Source of the DNA: Planctomycetota bacterium
GTDB taxonomy: Bacteria; Planctomycetota; MHYJ01; WSZJ01
Assembly (NCBI GenBank): GCA_016190145.1
Contig: JACPRD010000063.1
Location: forward strand, 1-34,404
Length of the DNA: 34,404 nucleotides
Direction of reading: 5' to 3'
Positions 1-6,684 of the stretch are shown here, in pieces. How positions within the stretch are numbered: the first letter of the stretch is position 1; the number at the start of each line of letters is the position of its first letter. The notes below the pieces were generated by a model. That model was not told where the DNA came from. It worked only from the letters and a program-made list of their open reading frames with translations, and did not search any database. The translations under genes were made by a program, and so were the position numbers.

Positions 1-143
1 CCACTACCGCCTCCGCTGCTTCCTCCACCGCTGCTTCCTCCACCGCTGCTGCCGTGCCCGCCGCTCCGATGACACCCTGCCGCCGCAACCCCGACCGCCA
101 GCACCGCCGCCAGCACGCCAACCGCGCGCAGTCGCCACCCCAT
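1..143 (-). CDS. Lipoprotein with Gly/Ser-rich linker, 5' part only
   Basis: The sequence shows an ATG at 143-141 preceded by a strong Shine-Dalgarno run (GAGGAGG, about 7 nt spacing). The reading frame stays open to the window edge. The N-terminus is a typical lipoprotein signal: MGWRLR, a hydrophobic stretch of Ala/Val/Leu, then a VAAAGC lipobox with Cys at residue 24. After it comes a low-complexity linker of repeated GSSGG units encoded by a 15-bp tandem repeat. It is inferred to be an exported, membrane-anchored protein whose functional domain lies outside the window. Its function cannot be named. The start and signal are well supported; the product is not. Confidence 0.7.
   Translation of the reverse strand, partial: MGWRLRAVGVLAAVLAVGVAAAGCHRSGGHGSSGGGSSGGGSSGGGS
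3..54 (-). repeat. 15-bp tandem repeat encoding a GSSGG linker
   Basis: About three near-identical 15-bp units (ctgcttcctccaccg on the plus strand) lie in the lipoprotein gene. On the minus strand they encode Gly-Ser-Ser-Gly-Gly, a flexible tether directly after the lipidated Cys. Confidence 0.7.
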
Positions 144-265
144 GGCCCGCCCTCCTCGAAGGCCGGGTCCCCGCCGTCCCGAACGGGGGACAGGTGTCCC
201 ATGGTGGGGACGAAGCGGGGCACCGGCCGATGTGTGGAGGCACGTATCGCAAAGGCCGGGCCCTT

Positions 266-374
266 CTGATCAAGAGGCCGCGCAGCGGCCCCCCTGCCCC
301 TGCCCCCGCCCGCGCCCGCGCCCGGCCGGTCTCTTCGAAGCAGGCTCCGTTCTCGACGCAGCGAACGATCGGGC
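266..374 (+). repeat. GC-rich palindromic repeat, copy 1 (left of the toxin-antitoxin pairs)
   Basis: An arm beginning ctgatc and running through cgcgcagcggcc and gcccgcgcccg matches the arm at 1743-1790 directly. The following segment (about 328-374, containing gacgcagcgaacgatcgggc) matches the reverse complement of 1790-1834. The two copies are therefore relatives of one palindromic element in opposite orientation. They bracket vapBC and hicBA. No gene is seen in the 144-418 stretch beyond this. Confidence 0.55.
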
Positions 375-418
375 TCGTTCCCCGACCCCGCGATCTGCCT
401 GGATACGCATCTGCCCGG

Positions 419-814
419 TCAGACCGCGCAAATCCGGAGCTTGCTGTGTTTCGCGATGGCCTTGAAGTCCCGGTCCTGGCTGAGCAGCTCGGCGTCCGCG
501 GCGAGGCACGTCTGGGCGATGATGCAGTCCATGGCGCCCCGGACCGTGACGCCGCGTCTCCGGAGCGTGCGGTACAGGCGTGCGGCCTCCGCGTGGCCCT
601 CTCCGTCGAGCACCATCAGGGGCAGGCTCAGGAGGACGGCGCGTCCGTCCTCGAATTCCCTGTTGTCCGCGAGACCCAGCAGGACTTCCGTGATGATGAC
701 CGGCGCGATTCCGATCCTCTCGCCTGCGGACAAGGCCTGTTCCAGGCGGGCGACGTGGGGTCCGGAATCGCCATTGAACCAGTCGACCCACACGGCGGAG
801 TCAACGAGGAGCAA
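419..814 (-). CDS. vapC: VapC-type PIN-domain ribonuclease toxin
   Basis: This 131-residue protein is a single PIN domain of normal length. The four acidic positions of the family are visible: Asp near residue 5 in VDSAVWVDW, Glu in ITEVLLG, Asp in MDCIIA, and Asp in the C-terminal DRDF. PIN toxins are Mg-dependent RNases that cut tRNA or rRNA and are neutralised by VapB. The start codon is TTG and overlaps the end of vapB by 14 nt, which fits translational coupling and excess antitoxin. No ATG gives a better start. It lies at the 3' end of a two-gene operon transcribed from the intergenic region near 1060-1090. Confidence 0.9.
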   Translation of the reverse strand: MLLVDSAVWVDWFNGDSGPHVARLEQALSAGERIGIAPVIITEVLLGLADNREFEDGRAVLLSLPLMVLDGEGHAEAARLYRTLRRRGVTVRGAMDCIIAQTCLAADAELLSQDRDFKAIAKHSKLRICAV

Positions 815-1013
815 GGCGGTTTCTCCGGCCCGCGGCGATGTCGCCCTTCCAGTGAAGCTTGCCGCGCAGCCGCCGGAGCTCCGCGTAGGTGGTCTCCTGG
901 TCCGCGAGCCTTCGGAGCGCCGTGTCCACGGCGCGCCGTTTCGTCGTAACTCCCAGGATCTTCATGACGCGGCGGACGAGGCTGTCGTCGATCACTATGT
1001 TCGTGCGGCCCAT
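801..1013 (-). CDS. vapB: VapB-type antitoxin (DUF2191-like)
   Basis: This 70-residue protein begins MGRTNIVIDDSLV, the N-terminal strand and helix typical of DUF2191 VapB antitoxins. It continues with TKRRAVDTALRRLADQ, the usual DNA-binding dimerisation part. The basic C-terminal tail would thread into the VapC active site. The ATG at 1013 is chosen because a GGGAG ribosome binding site precedes it; upstream in-frame starts run through the promoter. An inverted repeat at 1028-1058 is a likely autoregulatory operator. It overlaps vapC by 14 nt. Confidence 0.88.
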   Translation of the reverse strand: MGRTNIVIDDSLVRRVMKILGVTTKRRAVDTALRRLADQETTYAELRRLRGKLHWKGDIAAGRRNRLAPR

Positions 1014-1027
1014 GGGGCGCTCCCGCT

Positions 1028-1058
1028 CATACACCAAAATAGATCTGGAAGGTGTATG
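1028..1058 (-). promoter_or_regulatory. Candidate VapB operator (inverted repeat)
   Basis: CATACACC at 1028-1035 is the exact reverse complement of GGTGTATG at 1051-1058, with a 15-nt spacer containing the palindrome AGATCT. It lies between the candidate -10 box and the vapB start, where a VapB-VapC complex would repress. Binding is inferred. Confidence 0.6.
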
Positions 1059-1061
1059 CCG

Positions 1062-1091
1062 ATTGTAGCGGGACGCTGGGCGGACGATCAA
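1062..1091 (-). promoter_or_regulatory. Candidate vapBC promoter
   Basis: Read on the minus strand, TTGATC (1091-1086) and TACAAT (1067-1062) are separated by 18 bp. Transcription would start near 1055, inside the inverted-repeat operator. Confidence 0.5.
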
Positions 1092-1175
1092 GCTGAAGCG
1101 GATTCCGGGAGGTATCGGGGAAACGGACTCGTCCCGAACCACGGCAATCTGCGTGGATGCGCATTCGCAGGGGGG

Positions 1176-1181
1176 TATACT
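1176..1181 (+). promoter_or_regulatory. Candidate -10 box of hicBA (leaderless)
   Basis: TATACT ends 7 nt before the hicB ATG, so transcription would begin at or next to the start codon. No clear -35 box is seen and no Shine-Dalgarno sequence precedes hicB. Confidence 0.5.
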
Positions 1182-1188
1182 GCACGGC

Positions 1189-1449
1189 ATGAAGCCGACG
1201 AACTACCTCTTCCCGATCATGGTCGAGTGCCTCGAAGAAGGCGGCTACTACGCCGAGTGTCCGGTCCTCCAGGGCTGTCACGTCGAGGGAGACACATACG
1301 CCGAGGCGGTCGAGAATCTCGAGGATGCGATTCGACTGTTTCTCAAGTCATATCGCGAACTCGGGAAGCCGCTTCCGGCAATTCCGAGGATTCAACGGCG
1401 GACTGCTGTGACGGGCGGCATCCCGATGGCTATCCGGGAAGTTTCGTAA
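1189..1449 (+). CDS. hicB: HicB-type antitoxin
   Basis: This 86-residue protein has the HicB partial RNase-H-like fold signature: a strand with YLFPIMVECLEEGGYYAECPVLQGC, then a helix in which AVENLEDAIRLFLKSY is typical. HicB binds and blocks HicA and usually represses the operon. The ATG at 1189 is chosen because TATACT sits 7 nt upstream; the longer in-frame start at 1153 would lie upstream of that box. Its TAA stop directly abuts the hicA ATG. The order is hicB then hicA, a known variant of the more common hicAB order. Confidence 0.88.
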   Translation: MKPTNYLFPIMVECLEEGGYYAECPVLQGCHVEGDTYAEAVENLEDAIRLFLKSYRELGKPLPAIPRIQRRTAVTGGIPMAIREVS

Positions 1450-1689
1450 ATGGGCGAGCGGCTGCCCGCCGTGAAGGACCGAGATCTCGTTCGGGTTCTG
1501 AAGAAGATAGGGTTCGAGTTCTTTCGGGCGGGGAAGGGGAGCCACGAGATCTACCGCCGCGCCTCCGACGGGAGACACGCGGTTATCCCCAGACACGCGG
1601 GGCAGGATCTCAAGCGTCGAACGCTGACGTCGATTCTGACGGACGCGGGATTGAGCATCGAAGACCTGCGCCGACTGCTCAAATCGTGA
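1450..1689 (+). CDS. hicA: HicA-type mRNA interferase toxin
   Basis: This 79-residue protein matches the HicA dsRBD-like fold in length and motif. It has VKDRDLVRVLKKIGFEF, then GKGSHEIYRR with the conserved catalytic His, then VIPRHAGQDLKRRTLTSIL and a C-terminal helix. HicA binds and cleaves mRNA and tmRNA. It starts at the base following the hicB stop codon, so the two are almost certainly co-translated. Confidence 0.92.
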   Translation: MGERLPAVKDRDLVRVLKKIGFEFFRAGKGSHEIYRRASDGRHAVIPRHAGQDLKRRTLTSILTDAGLSIEDLRRLLKS

Positions 1690-1742
1690 AGCATCTGGTC
1701 GGTCCTGCCTGCGCGTGCGCCCTCGTTTGTCCCGCGAATTGC

Positions 1743-1871
1743 TGATCGATAGGTCGCGCAGCGGCCGCCTGCCCCCGCCCGCGCCCGGTCGTTCGCTGCG
1801 ACGAGGGAGGAGCTTTCTTCACAGGACAGGCCGGGCGCGGGCACGGGCGCGGGAACGGGGCCGCTTTGCGG
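1743..1871 (-). repeat. GC-rich palindromic repeat, copy 2 (right of the toxin-antitoxin pairs)
   Basis: The left arm (about 1755-1788, gcgcagcggccgcctgcc onward) and right arm (about 1831-1871) are imperfect reverse complements and would form a long GC-rich hairpin around a loop of about 40 nt. It lies between the convergent hicA and DUF4920 genes, so it could help terminate both, but it has no T tract. It is related to the copy at 266-374 in opposite orientation. Confidence 0.6.
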
Positions 1872-2318
1872 CTAGGGGAACAGTTTCGCCCCCTGGATCT
1901 CCACGAGGATCTCGGGCTTCGGGCATTCGTGCCCCGCGCCCTTGTCGCTCCCCTCGCTTCCCTCGCCGCCGCAGCCGCCGCCGGCTTTGACGCGGACGAT
2001 GCCCTGGACGAGGACTTTTTTACCGACGGCGTCCTTCGGGAACAGGACGGCGTCGTTGAGCGACTTCGCGATCGCGCTGGATTTGCCGTCCGAGACTTCG
2101 ACCCAGCAGCCCTTGCCCGGGCAGAGTTTCTGGACGGTGCCTTCGATCTGCACGGTCTTGTCCTTCATCGCTTCCGTCAATTCGGAGAGCGCGACGACCG
2201 TTCCCTTTTCGAACTTCGCTCCGCCTTCCCAGTCCGACTTCACGGACGCTTCCTCGGTTCCGCTGCACGACGCCAGCACGGCCGACGCGATCAGCACGGC
2301 GACGACTTTCAGCCTCAT
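1872..2318 (-). CDS. DUF4920-type lipoprotein
   Basis: This 148-residue protein has a signal peptide with a VLASC lipobox (Cys18). A domain at about residues 39-110 reads VVALSELTEAMKDKTVQIEG, then KLCPGKGCWVEVSDG, which I recognise as the DUF4920 (OB-like) pattern. A Gly/Cys/His-rich linker near residues 112-134 (Cys116, His130, Cys132) is unusual and might bind metal. The start has a strong GGAGG ribosome binding site 8 nt upstream. It is the last gene of the minus-strand run, 44 nt after porB, so it may be co-transcribed. The biochemical role of DUF4920 is not established. A periplasmic or outer-membrane location is inferred. Confidence 0.75.
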   Translation of the reverse strand: MRLKVVAVLIASAVLASCSGTEEASVKSDWEGGAKFEKGTVVALSELTEAMKDKTVQIEGTVQKLCPGKGCWVEVSDGKSSAIAKSLNDAVLFPKDAVGKKVLVQGIVRVKAGGGCGGEGSEGSDKGAGHECPKPEILVEIQGAKLFP

Positions 2319-2353
2319 CTTGCGTTCCTCCGCAAATGGAATATCGAGTCCGT

Positions 2354-2392
2354 TCCTCACTCCTATCTCCTGTCTCCCGTCTCCAGTCTTCC
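2354..2392 (-). repeat. Heptamer array covering the porB 3' end
   Basis: About five degenerate 7-bp units are visible (TCCTATC, TCCTGTC, TCCCGTC, TCCAGTC on the plus strand). The porB stop codon and its last residues (ETGDRR) lie in the array. Confidence 0.6.
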
Positions 2393-3310
2393 TTTGAGCA
2401 CGTCCCACTCCGCGTCCACGTGTCCCTGGATCTGCCTCACCTGCGCCGCCGTCAGATGCGCGAACCGTCCCTGGTCCTTGAGGTATTCCGCGACCGGCCG
2501 TTTCGGCGGATCCTGCGTGAGCCGCCATTTGGTGCCGCCCTCGACTTCGTAGAGCGGGAAGACGCGCGACTCGACGGCGCGGCGCGCCAGCGAGATGCCG
2601 AGGCGTTCCTCGGACTTCCAGCCGGGCGGGCACGGCGAGAGGATGTGGATCATCCGGAAGCCGCGCGTGCGGCCGGCCCTCTCGAACTTGGCGATCAGGT
2701 CCTCGGGGTACGCCACCGTCGCGGTCGCGAAGTACGGCGCGCGATGGGCGCACACGATTTCGCCCATGTTCTTCTTCGGCTGTAGCTTCGGCATCGCGCC
2801 CGGCGGCGTCGTCGTGGTCCACGCGAGCTCCGGCGTCGCGCTCGACCGCTGGACGCCCGTGTTCATGTACGCCTCGTTGTCGTAGCAGACGTACAGGAAG
2901 TCGTCGTTGCGCTCCGCCGCGCCCGAGAGCGCCTGGAGCCCGATGTCGAACGTGCCGCCGTCGCCCGCCCACGTCATCACCGTGATGTCGTCGATCCCGC
3001 GCGCGGCGAGGCCGGCGCGGATGCCGCAGGCGGTGGAAGCGGCGGTCTCGAACGCGCAGTGCAGGAACGGAACTCCCGTGGCGCTGTACGGCCACGGCCC
3101 GTCGCACACCGCCCAGCAGCACGCGGGGCCCGCGATCATCACGCGCCGCCCGAGCGCCTTGAGCGCGAGCCGCATCGAAAGCGCCGCGCCGCAGCCGGGA
3201 CACGCGAGGTGGCCGTGCCCCAGGATCTCCTCCTTCGGCACCCGCTCGAACTTCGCCTGCGTCGGCTCCGCGATCGCCGGCACGTACTTCACGCCTTGTG
3301 GCCGATCCAT
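2363..3310 (-). CDS. porB: 2-oxoacid:ferredoxin oxidoreductase beta subunit (PorB-like, TPP-binding)
   Basis: This 315-residue protein is the thiamine diphosphate subunit of a pyruvate or related 2-oxoacid:ferredoxin oxidoreductase, which makes acyl-CoA, CO2 and reduced ferredoxin. Cys37 and Cys40 in LACPGCG, with Cys64 and a later Cys in LSPCPPGW, are candidate [4Fe-4S] ligands. The TPP motif runs from GDGGTFDIG (about 116-124) to the Asn in YDNEAYMNTG (about 143-152). The ATG at 3310 overlaps the end of porA by 22 nt. Downstream of porA it completes the order porG, flavoprotein, porA, porB. Substrate cannot be fixed from sequence; pyruvate is the default for this architecture. Its last residues fall in a heptamer repeat. 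Confidence 0.92.
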   Translation of the reverse strand: MDRPQGVKYVPAIAEPTQAKFERVPKEEILGHGHLACPGCGAALSMRLALKALGRRVMIAGPACCWAVCDGPWPYSATGVPFLHCAFETAASTACGIRAGLAARGIDDITVMTWAGDGGTFDIGLQALSGAAERNDDFLYVCYDNEAYMNTGVQRSSATPELAWTTTTPPGAMPKLQPKKNMGEIVCAHRAPYFATATVAYPEDLIAKFERAGRTRGFRMIHILSPCPPGWKSEERLGISLARRAVESRVFPLYEVEGGTKWRLTQDPPKRPVAEYLKDQGRFAHLTAAQVRQIQGHVDAEWDVLKGRLETGDRR

Positions 3311-4440
3311 GCGATCTCCTCCTCCTTTTTCGGCCCCATCGCCCGGTCGAAAACCTCTTCGATCGAATCCGGCGTGAGGTCGCGCCCGCCCAGCCCGCCG
3401 ATGAACCCGCGGACCTCCGGCGCCTTCGGCATCCCGTAAAGCGCGCTCTTCAGCTCTTCACAGAAAATCCCGTGGTGCCCCGGCGAAATGTTCCGGTCGA
3501 GCACCGCGACGCGCTTCGCCCCCGCCAGCGCCTTCCGCAGCTCCACGGCGGGGAACGGGCGGAAGAGCCGGACGCGCACGAGCCCGACCTTCTTGCCTTT
3601 CGCGCGCAGCTTGTCCACGACGTCCTGCGCCGTGCTCGCCGGCGTCGCGCTCGCCACGAGGATCGTGTCCGCCCCTTCCGTCCGGTACTCCTCGATCAGT
3701 CCGTAGCGGCGGCCGAACATTTTCGCCCAGTCGTTGTCGGAGCGGCGGGCGGCTTCGAGGGCGGCGGTCATGGAGGCCTGCTGATTGAAGCGGAACTCCT
3801 GGTAGACGTCGGGGCCGTTGAGGCCGCCGAAGGCGCAGGGATTGTCGACGTCGAGGACGAACTTGGGTTTACGGGGGGGGAGGAAGCGGTCGACGTCGGC
3901 GGCGTCGGGGACATCGACAGGTTCGGCGGTGTGGCTGAGGACGAAGGCGTCGAGGACGATCATGACGGGGAGGTCGACTTCTTCGGCGATGCGGAAGGCC
4001 TGGACGGTGGTGTCGAAGACTTCCTGGGCGTCCTGGCAGTAGAGCTGGATCCAGCCGGTGTCGCGCTGGGCGAGGGAGTCGTTCTGGTCGGTCCAGATGG
4101 TCCAGCCGGGGGCGACGGCGCGGTTGACCTCGGCCATGACGATGGGGACGCGGGCGAGGGCGGCCCAGTGGAGGAGTTCGTGCATGAGGAGGAGGCCTTG
4201 CGAGCTCGTGGCGGTGAACGCGCGGGCGCCGGCGTAGGCGGCGCCGATGCACGCGGCCATGGCGGAGTGTTCGGACTCGACGGGGATGTACTCCGCCTTG
4301 AGTTCGCCTTTCTTGATGAGGTCGGCGATGCCTTCGATGATGGTGGTCTGAGGGGTGATCGGGTATGCGGGGACGACCTGGGCCCGGGCGCGCGCGGCGC
4401 CCCAGGCGACGGCTTCGTTGCCGGTGATGACGTCTCTCAT
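3289..4440 (-). CDS. porA: 2-oxoacid:ferredoxin oxidoreductase alpha subunit (PorA-like)
   Basis: This 383-residue protein is the alpha subunit: the pyrimidine-binding half of the TPP site at the N-terminus (AYPITPQTTIIEGIADL, near residues 25-41) and the CoA-side domain II toward the C-terminus. ESEHSAMAACIGAAYAGARAF and TSSQGLLLMHELLHWAA are typical family blocks. It begins with an ATG whose last bases form the TGA of the preceding flavoprotein gene (ATGA overlap), and it overlaps porB. Length is normal for a separate alpha subunit of the four-gene type. It acts in the cytoplasm with porB and porG. Confidence 0.93.
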   Translation of the reverse strand: MRDVITGNEAVAWGAARARAQVVPAYPITPQTTIIEGIADLIKKGELKAEYIPVESEHSAMAACIGAAYAGARAFTATSSQGLLLMHELLHWAALARVPIVMAEVNRAVAPGWTIWTDQNDSLAQRDTGWIQLYCQDAQEVFDTTVQAFRIAEEVDLPVMIVLDAFVLSHTAEPVDVPDAADVDRFLPPRKPKFVLDVDNPCAFGGLNGPDVYQEFRFNQQASMTAALEAARRSDNDWAKMFGRRYGLIEEYRTEGADTILVASATPASTAQDVVDKLRAKGKKVGLVRVRLFRPFPAVELRKALAGAKRVAVLDRNISPGHHGIFCEELKSALYGMPKAPEVRGFIGGLGGRDLTPDSIEEVFDRAMGPKKEEEIAWIGHKA

Positions 4441-6095
4441 GTTCCCACCCTCTTGATGTGGATCGCGCCGCGCGGGCATTCCTCGGCGCAGATGCCGCAG
4501 CCTTTGCAGAACTCGTGCAGGATCCGGTAGCCGTTTCCTTCGCGGACGATGGCGTTGTCGGGGCAGAAGACGAGGCAGTTGTCGCACGCCGTGCAGGTGC
4601 CGCAGGAGAGGCAGCGGCGGGCCTCGGAGACGGCGGTTTCGCGATCGAAGCCGCAGTTGATCTCGCGGAAGTCGTGCGCCCGCGCGCGCAGGTCGGCGTG
4701 CGGGGGCTCGAGGCGGGCGGCGCCGCGGAACCACGCGACGTTGACGCGGTCGAGCGGCATCAGGTCGGGGCGCGCGCCGCGGGCGGCGGGGAGGTCCTCC
4801 AGGATTCCCGTCTTCCCCGTGAACTTGCGCTCGATCGCCGCCGCGGCCCGGCGGCCGTGGCCGATCGCCTCGCTCACCGTGGCGCCGTTCTCGAGATCCC
4901 CGCCCGAGAAGACGCGGCCGTTCATCAGCCACATCCCCTCCAGCGGGCCGCGGTCCACCTCTTCTCCCGCCGCCACCAGCACCGATTCGCAGGCGAGCTC
5001 GAACTCGCTTCCCGGCACCGGTTCGACGGAGCGGCGGCCGGAGGCGTCGGGCGCGCCGGGGCGGGTGCGGAGGCAGCGGAGCGAAGCGACTTTCCCGTCG
5101 CGGGCGGTGACGGCGGCGGGGGAGGCCTGGAACACGAACTGCACGCCTTCGTCGCGGGCTTCGTTGACTTCTTCCGGGAACGCGGGCATGTCCGGCCGCA
5201 GGCGGCGGTAGACGACGGTCGGCTCCGCGCCGTCGCGGAGGGCGACGCGGGCGCAGTCCATCGCGGTGTTGCCGCCGCCGACGACGCAGACCCGTCCCTC
5301 GAGCTTCACGCCGTGCCCGAGGGCGCTTTCGCGCAGGTACTTCGTCCCCTCGTAGACGCCGGGCAGGTTTTCGCCCGGGACGCCCATCTTCCGGGACGCC
5401 TGCCGGCCGACGCCGAGGAAGACCGCGTCGAAGCGGGAGAGGTCGGCCTTGACGAGGTTGTCGCCGAGGCGGCGGTTCTTGACGAACGTCACGGGCAGGC
5501 CTTCGAAGACCCGCAGTTCCGCGTCGAGGATCTCCGGAGGGAGGCGGTAGGGGGGGATGCCGGTGCGCAGGAGGCCGCCGAGCACGGGCAGGGCTTCGAA
5601 GACCATCACGCGGAATCCCTGGCGGCCGAGGTAGAACGCGCACGACAGCCCCGCGGGGCCGGAGCCGATGACCGCGACGCGCTCGACGCGCGCGGCGCGC
5701 GGCTCGAGGCGGGCGCCCGACTTCAGCCCGTGGTCGCCGATCGCCCGCTCCACGTCGTGCACCGCGACCGCGCCTTCGAAGACGCTGGCGCGCGAGCACG
5801 CCGATTCGCACGGGTGGGGACAGACGCGGCCGCAGAGGGCGGGGAAGGGGTTGGCCTCGCGGAAGATCTCGAGGGCGAGGTCGAGGTTGCCCTGTGCCGC
5901 GGCGCCGATCCATTTCGAAATGTCGGTGCCCGCGGGACATTTCGCGACGCACGGCGGCGTGAGGTCGGCGTAGTACGGCTCCTGCACGCGCCAGGAGCCG
6001 GTGCGGTTGTGTTCCATGCGTCCTTCGGAGCGCGCGTTGAGCGGGATGTCCGCGGCCCCGGTGAACGTGATCCTGCCGTTGGCTTCTCTCTTCAT
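4437..6095 (-). CDS. GltD/NfnB-like FAD-NAD(P) oxidoreductase with [4Fe-4S] clusters at both ends
   Basis: This 552-residue protein carries three parts. The N-terminal Fer4_20 domain (about 40-110) has Cys at 49, 53, 92, 96 and 100. A two-dinucleotide flavoprotein core has GSGPAG near 144-149 for FAD and a second GGGNTAMDCARVAL motif for NAD(P)H. The C-terminal bacterial-type ferredoxin domain (about 495-545) has two Cys-rich clusters. The family (GltD, NfnB, dihydropyrimidine dehydrogenase) moves electrons between NAD(P)H and iron-sulfur partners. Here it lies between porG and porA, where the small ferredoxin subunit porD normally sits, with ATGA overlaps on both sides. I infer that it is a subunit linking the oxidoreductase to NAD(P). 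A free-standing transhydrogenase-like role is also possible. Confidence 0.88.
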   Translation of the reverse strand: MKREANGRITFTGAADIPLNARSEGRMEHNRTGSWRVQEPYYADLTPPCVAKCPAGTDISKWIGAAAQGNLDLALEIFREANPFPALCGRVCPHPCESACSRASVFEGAVAVHDVERAIGDHGLKSGARLEPRAARVERVAVIGSGPAGLSCAFYLGRQGFRVMVFEALPVLGGLLRTGIPPYRLPPEILDAELRVFEGLPVTFVKNRRLGDNLVKADLSRFDAVFLGVGRQASRKMGVPGENLPGVYEGTKYLRESALGHGVKLEGRVCVVGGGNTAMDCARVALRDGAEPTVVYRRLRPDMPAFPEEVNEARDEGVQFVFQASPAAVTARDGKVASLRCLRTRPGAPDASGRRSVEPVPGSEFELACESVLVAAGEEVDRGPLEGMWLMNGRVFSGGDLENGATVSEAIGHGRRAAAAIERKFTGKTGILEDLPAARGARPDLMPLDRVNVAWFRGAARLEPPHADLRARAHDFREINCGFDRETAVSEARRCLSCGTCTACDNCLVFCPDNAIVREGNGYRILHEFCKGCGICAEECPRGAIHIKRVGT

Positions 6096-6673
6096 GCGGT
6101 GGCCTTTCCAGGAGGCACGACGGCGGCCGATTCGTACGCGTCGCGCGCGGCCGCGAGGTTCTCTTCCAGCTTCGTCGAAACGCCGCGCCGGATCGCCTCG
6201 AGGACCGACTCGAGCTTCACCACCCCCGTGACGCGCGCGAACGCGCCGAGGATCGCGGTGTTGATGATCGGCGTCGCGCGCGTGCCGAGGCCGCGGCGGA
6301 CGGCGATGGCGGAAGCGTCGATCCAGGCGACGGCGGCGCCGTCGCGGCGGATCGAGGGGGGCTGGGGGGCGTTCACGAGGACGGTGCCGTCCGCGCGCAG
6401 GCCGGCGAAGACGTCGACGGCGTCGAGGAGGGAAGGGTCGAGCACGACGACGTGGTGGGGCTTCATGGCGCCGCTCCGGTCGCGGATGCGCGAGGTGCCG
6501 ATGCGGACGAACGCCGCGACGGGGGCGCCGCGGCGCTCGACGCCGAAGGTCGGAAAGGTCTGGACGCCCTTGTCTTCGAGGAAGGCGGCGGTGGCCAGCA
6601 GGCGGGAGGCGATGACGGCGCCCTGTCCGCCCCGGCCGTGCATGCGGATTTCGGTTACGGTTGTTCCGGGCAT
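6092..6673 (-). CDS. porG: 2-oxoacid:ferredoxin oxidoreductase gamma subunit (PorG-like)
   Basis: This 193-residue protein is the gamma subunit. It opens with EIRMHGRGGQGAVIASRLLA, the family hallmark, followed by FPTFGVERRGAPVAAFVRI and HHVVVLDPSLLDAVDVF. Its ATG at 6673 has a GAGAGG ribosome binding site. The stop overlaps the start of the flavoprotein gene (ATGA). It follows the acyl-CoA synthetase gene by 11 nt, so the POR block continues the same operon. The gamma chain is one of the polypeptides of the multi-subunit 2-oxoacid:ferredoxin oxidoreductase family. Confidence 0.93.
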   Translation of the reverse strand: MPGTTVTEIRMHGRGGQGAVIASRLLATAAFLEDKGVQTFPTFGVERRGAPVAAFVRIGTSRIRDRSGAMKPHHVVVLDPSLLDAVDVFAGLRADGTVLVNAPQPPSIRRDGAAVAWIDASAIAVRRGLGTRATPIINTAILGAFARVTGVVKLESVLEAIRRGVSTKLEENLAAARDAYESAAVVPPGKATA

Positions 6674-6684
6674 GGGGACCTCTC

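Noticed and set aside
441-1745. Long plus-strand open frame over vapBC and hicBA
   Set aside because: It is a shadow: it runs antisense to vapBC and out of frame with hicBA, which have clear family motifs, and its sequence is Arg/Ser-rich without a domain.
1755-1871. Intrinsic terminator between hicA and DUF4920
   Set aside because: The hairpin is strong but has no T tract on either side, so it was kept as a repeat only.
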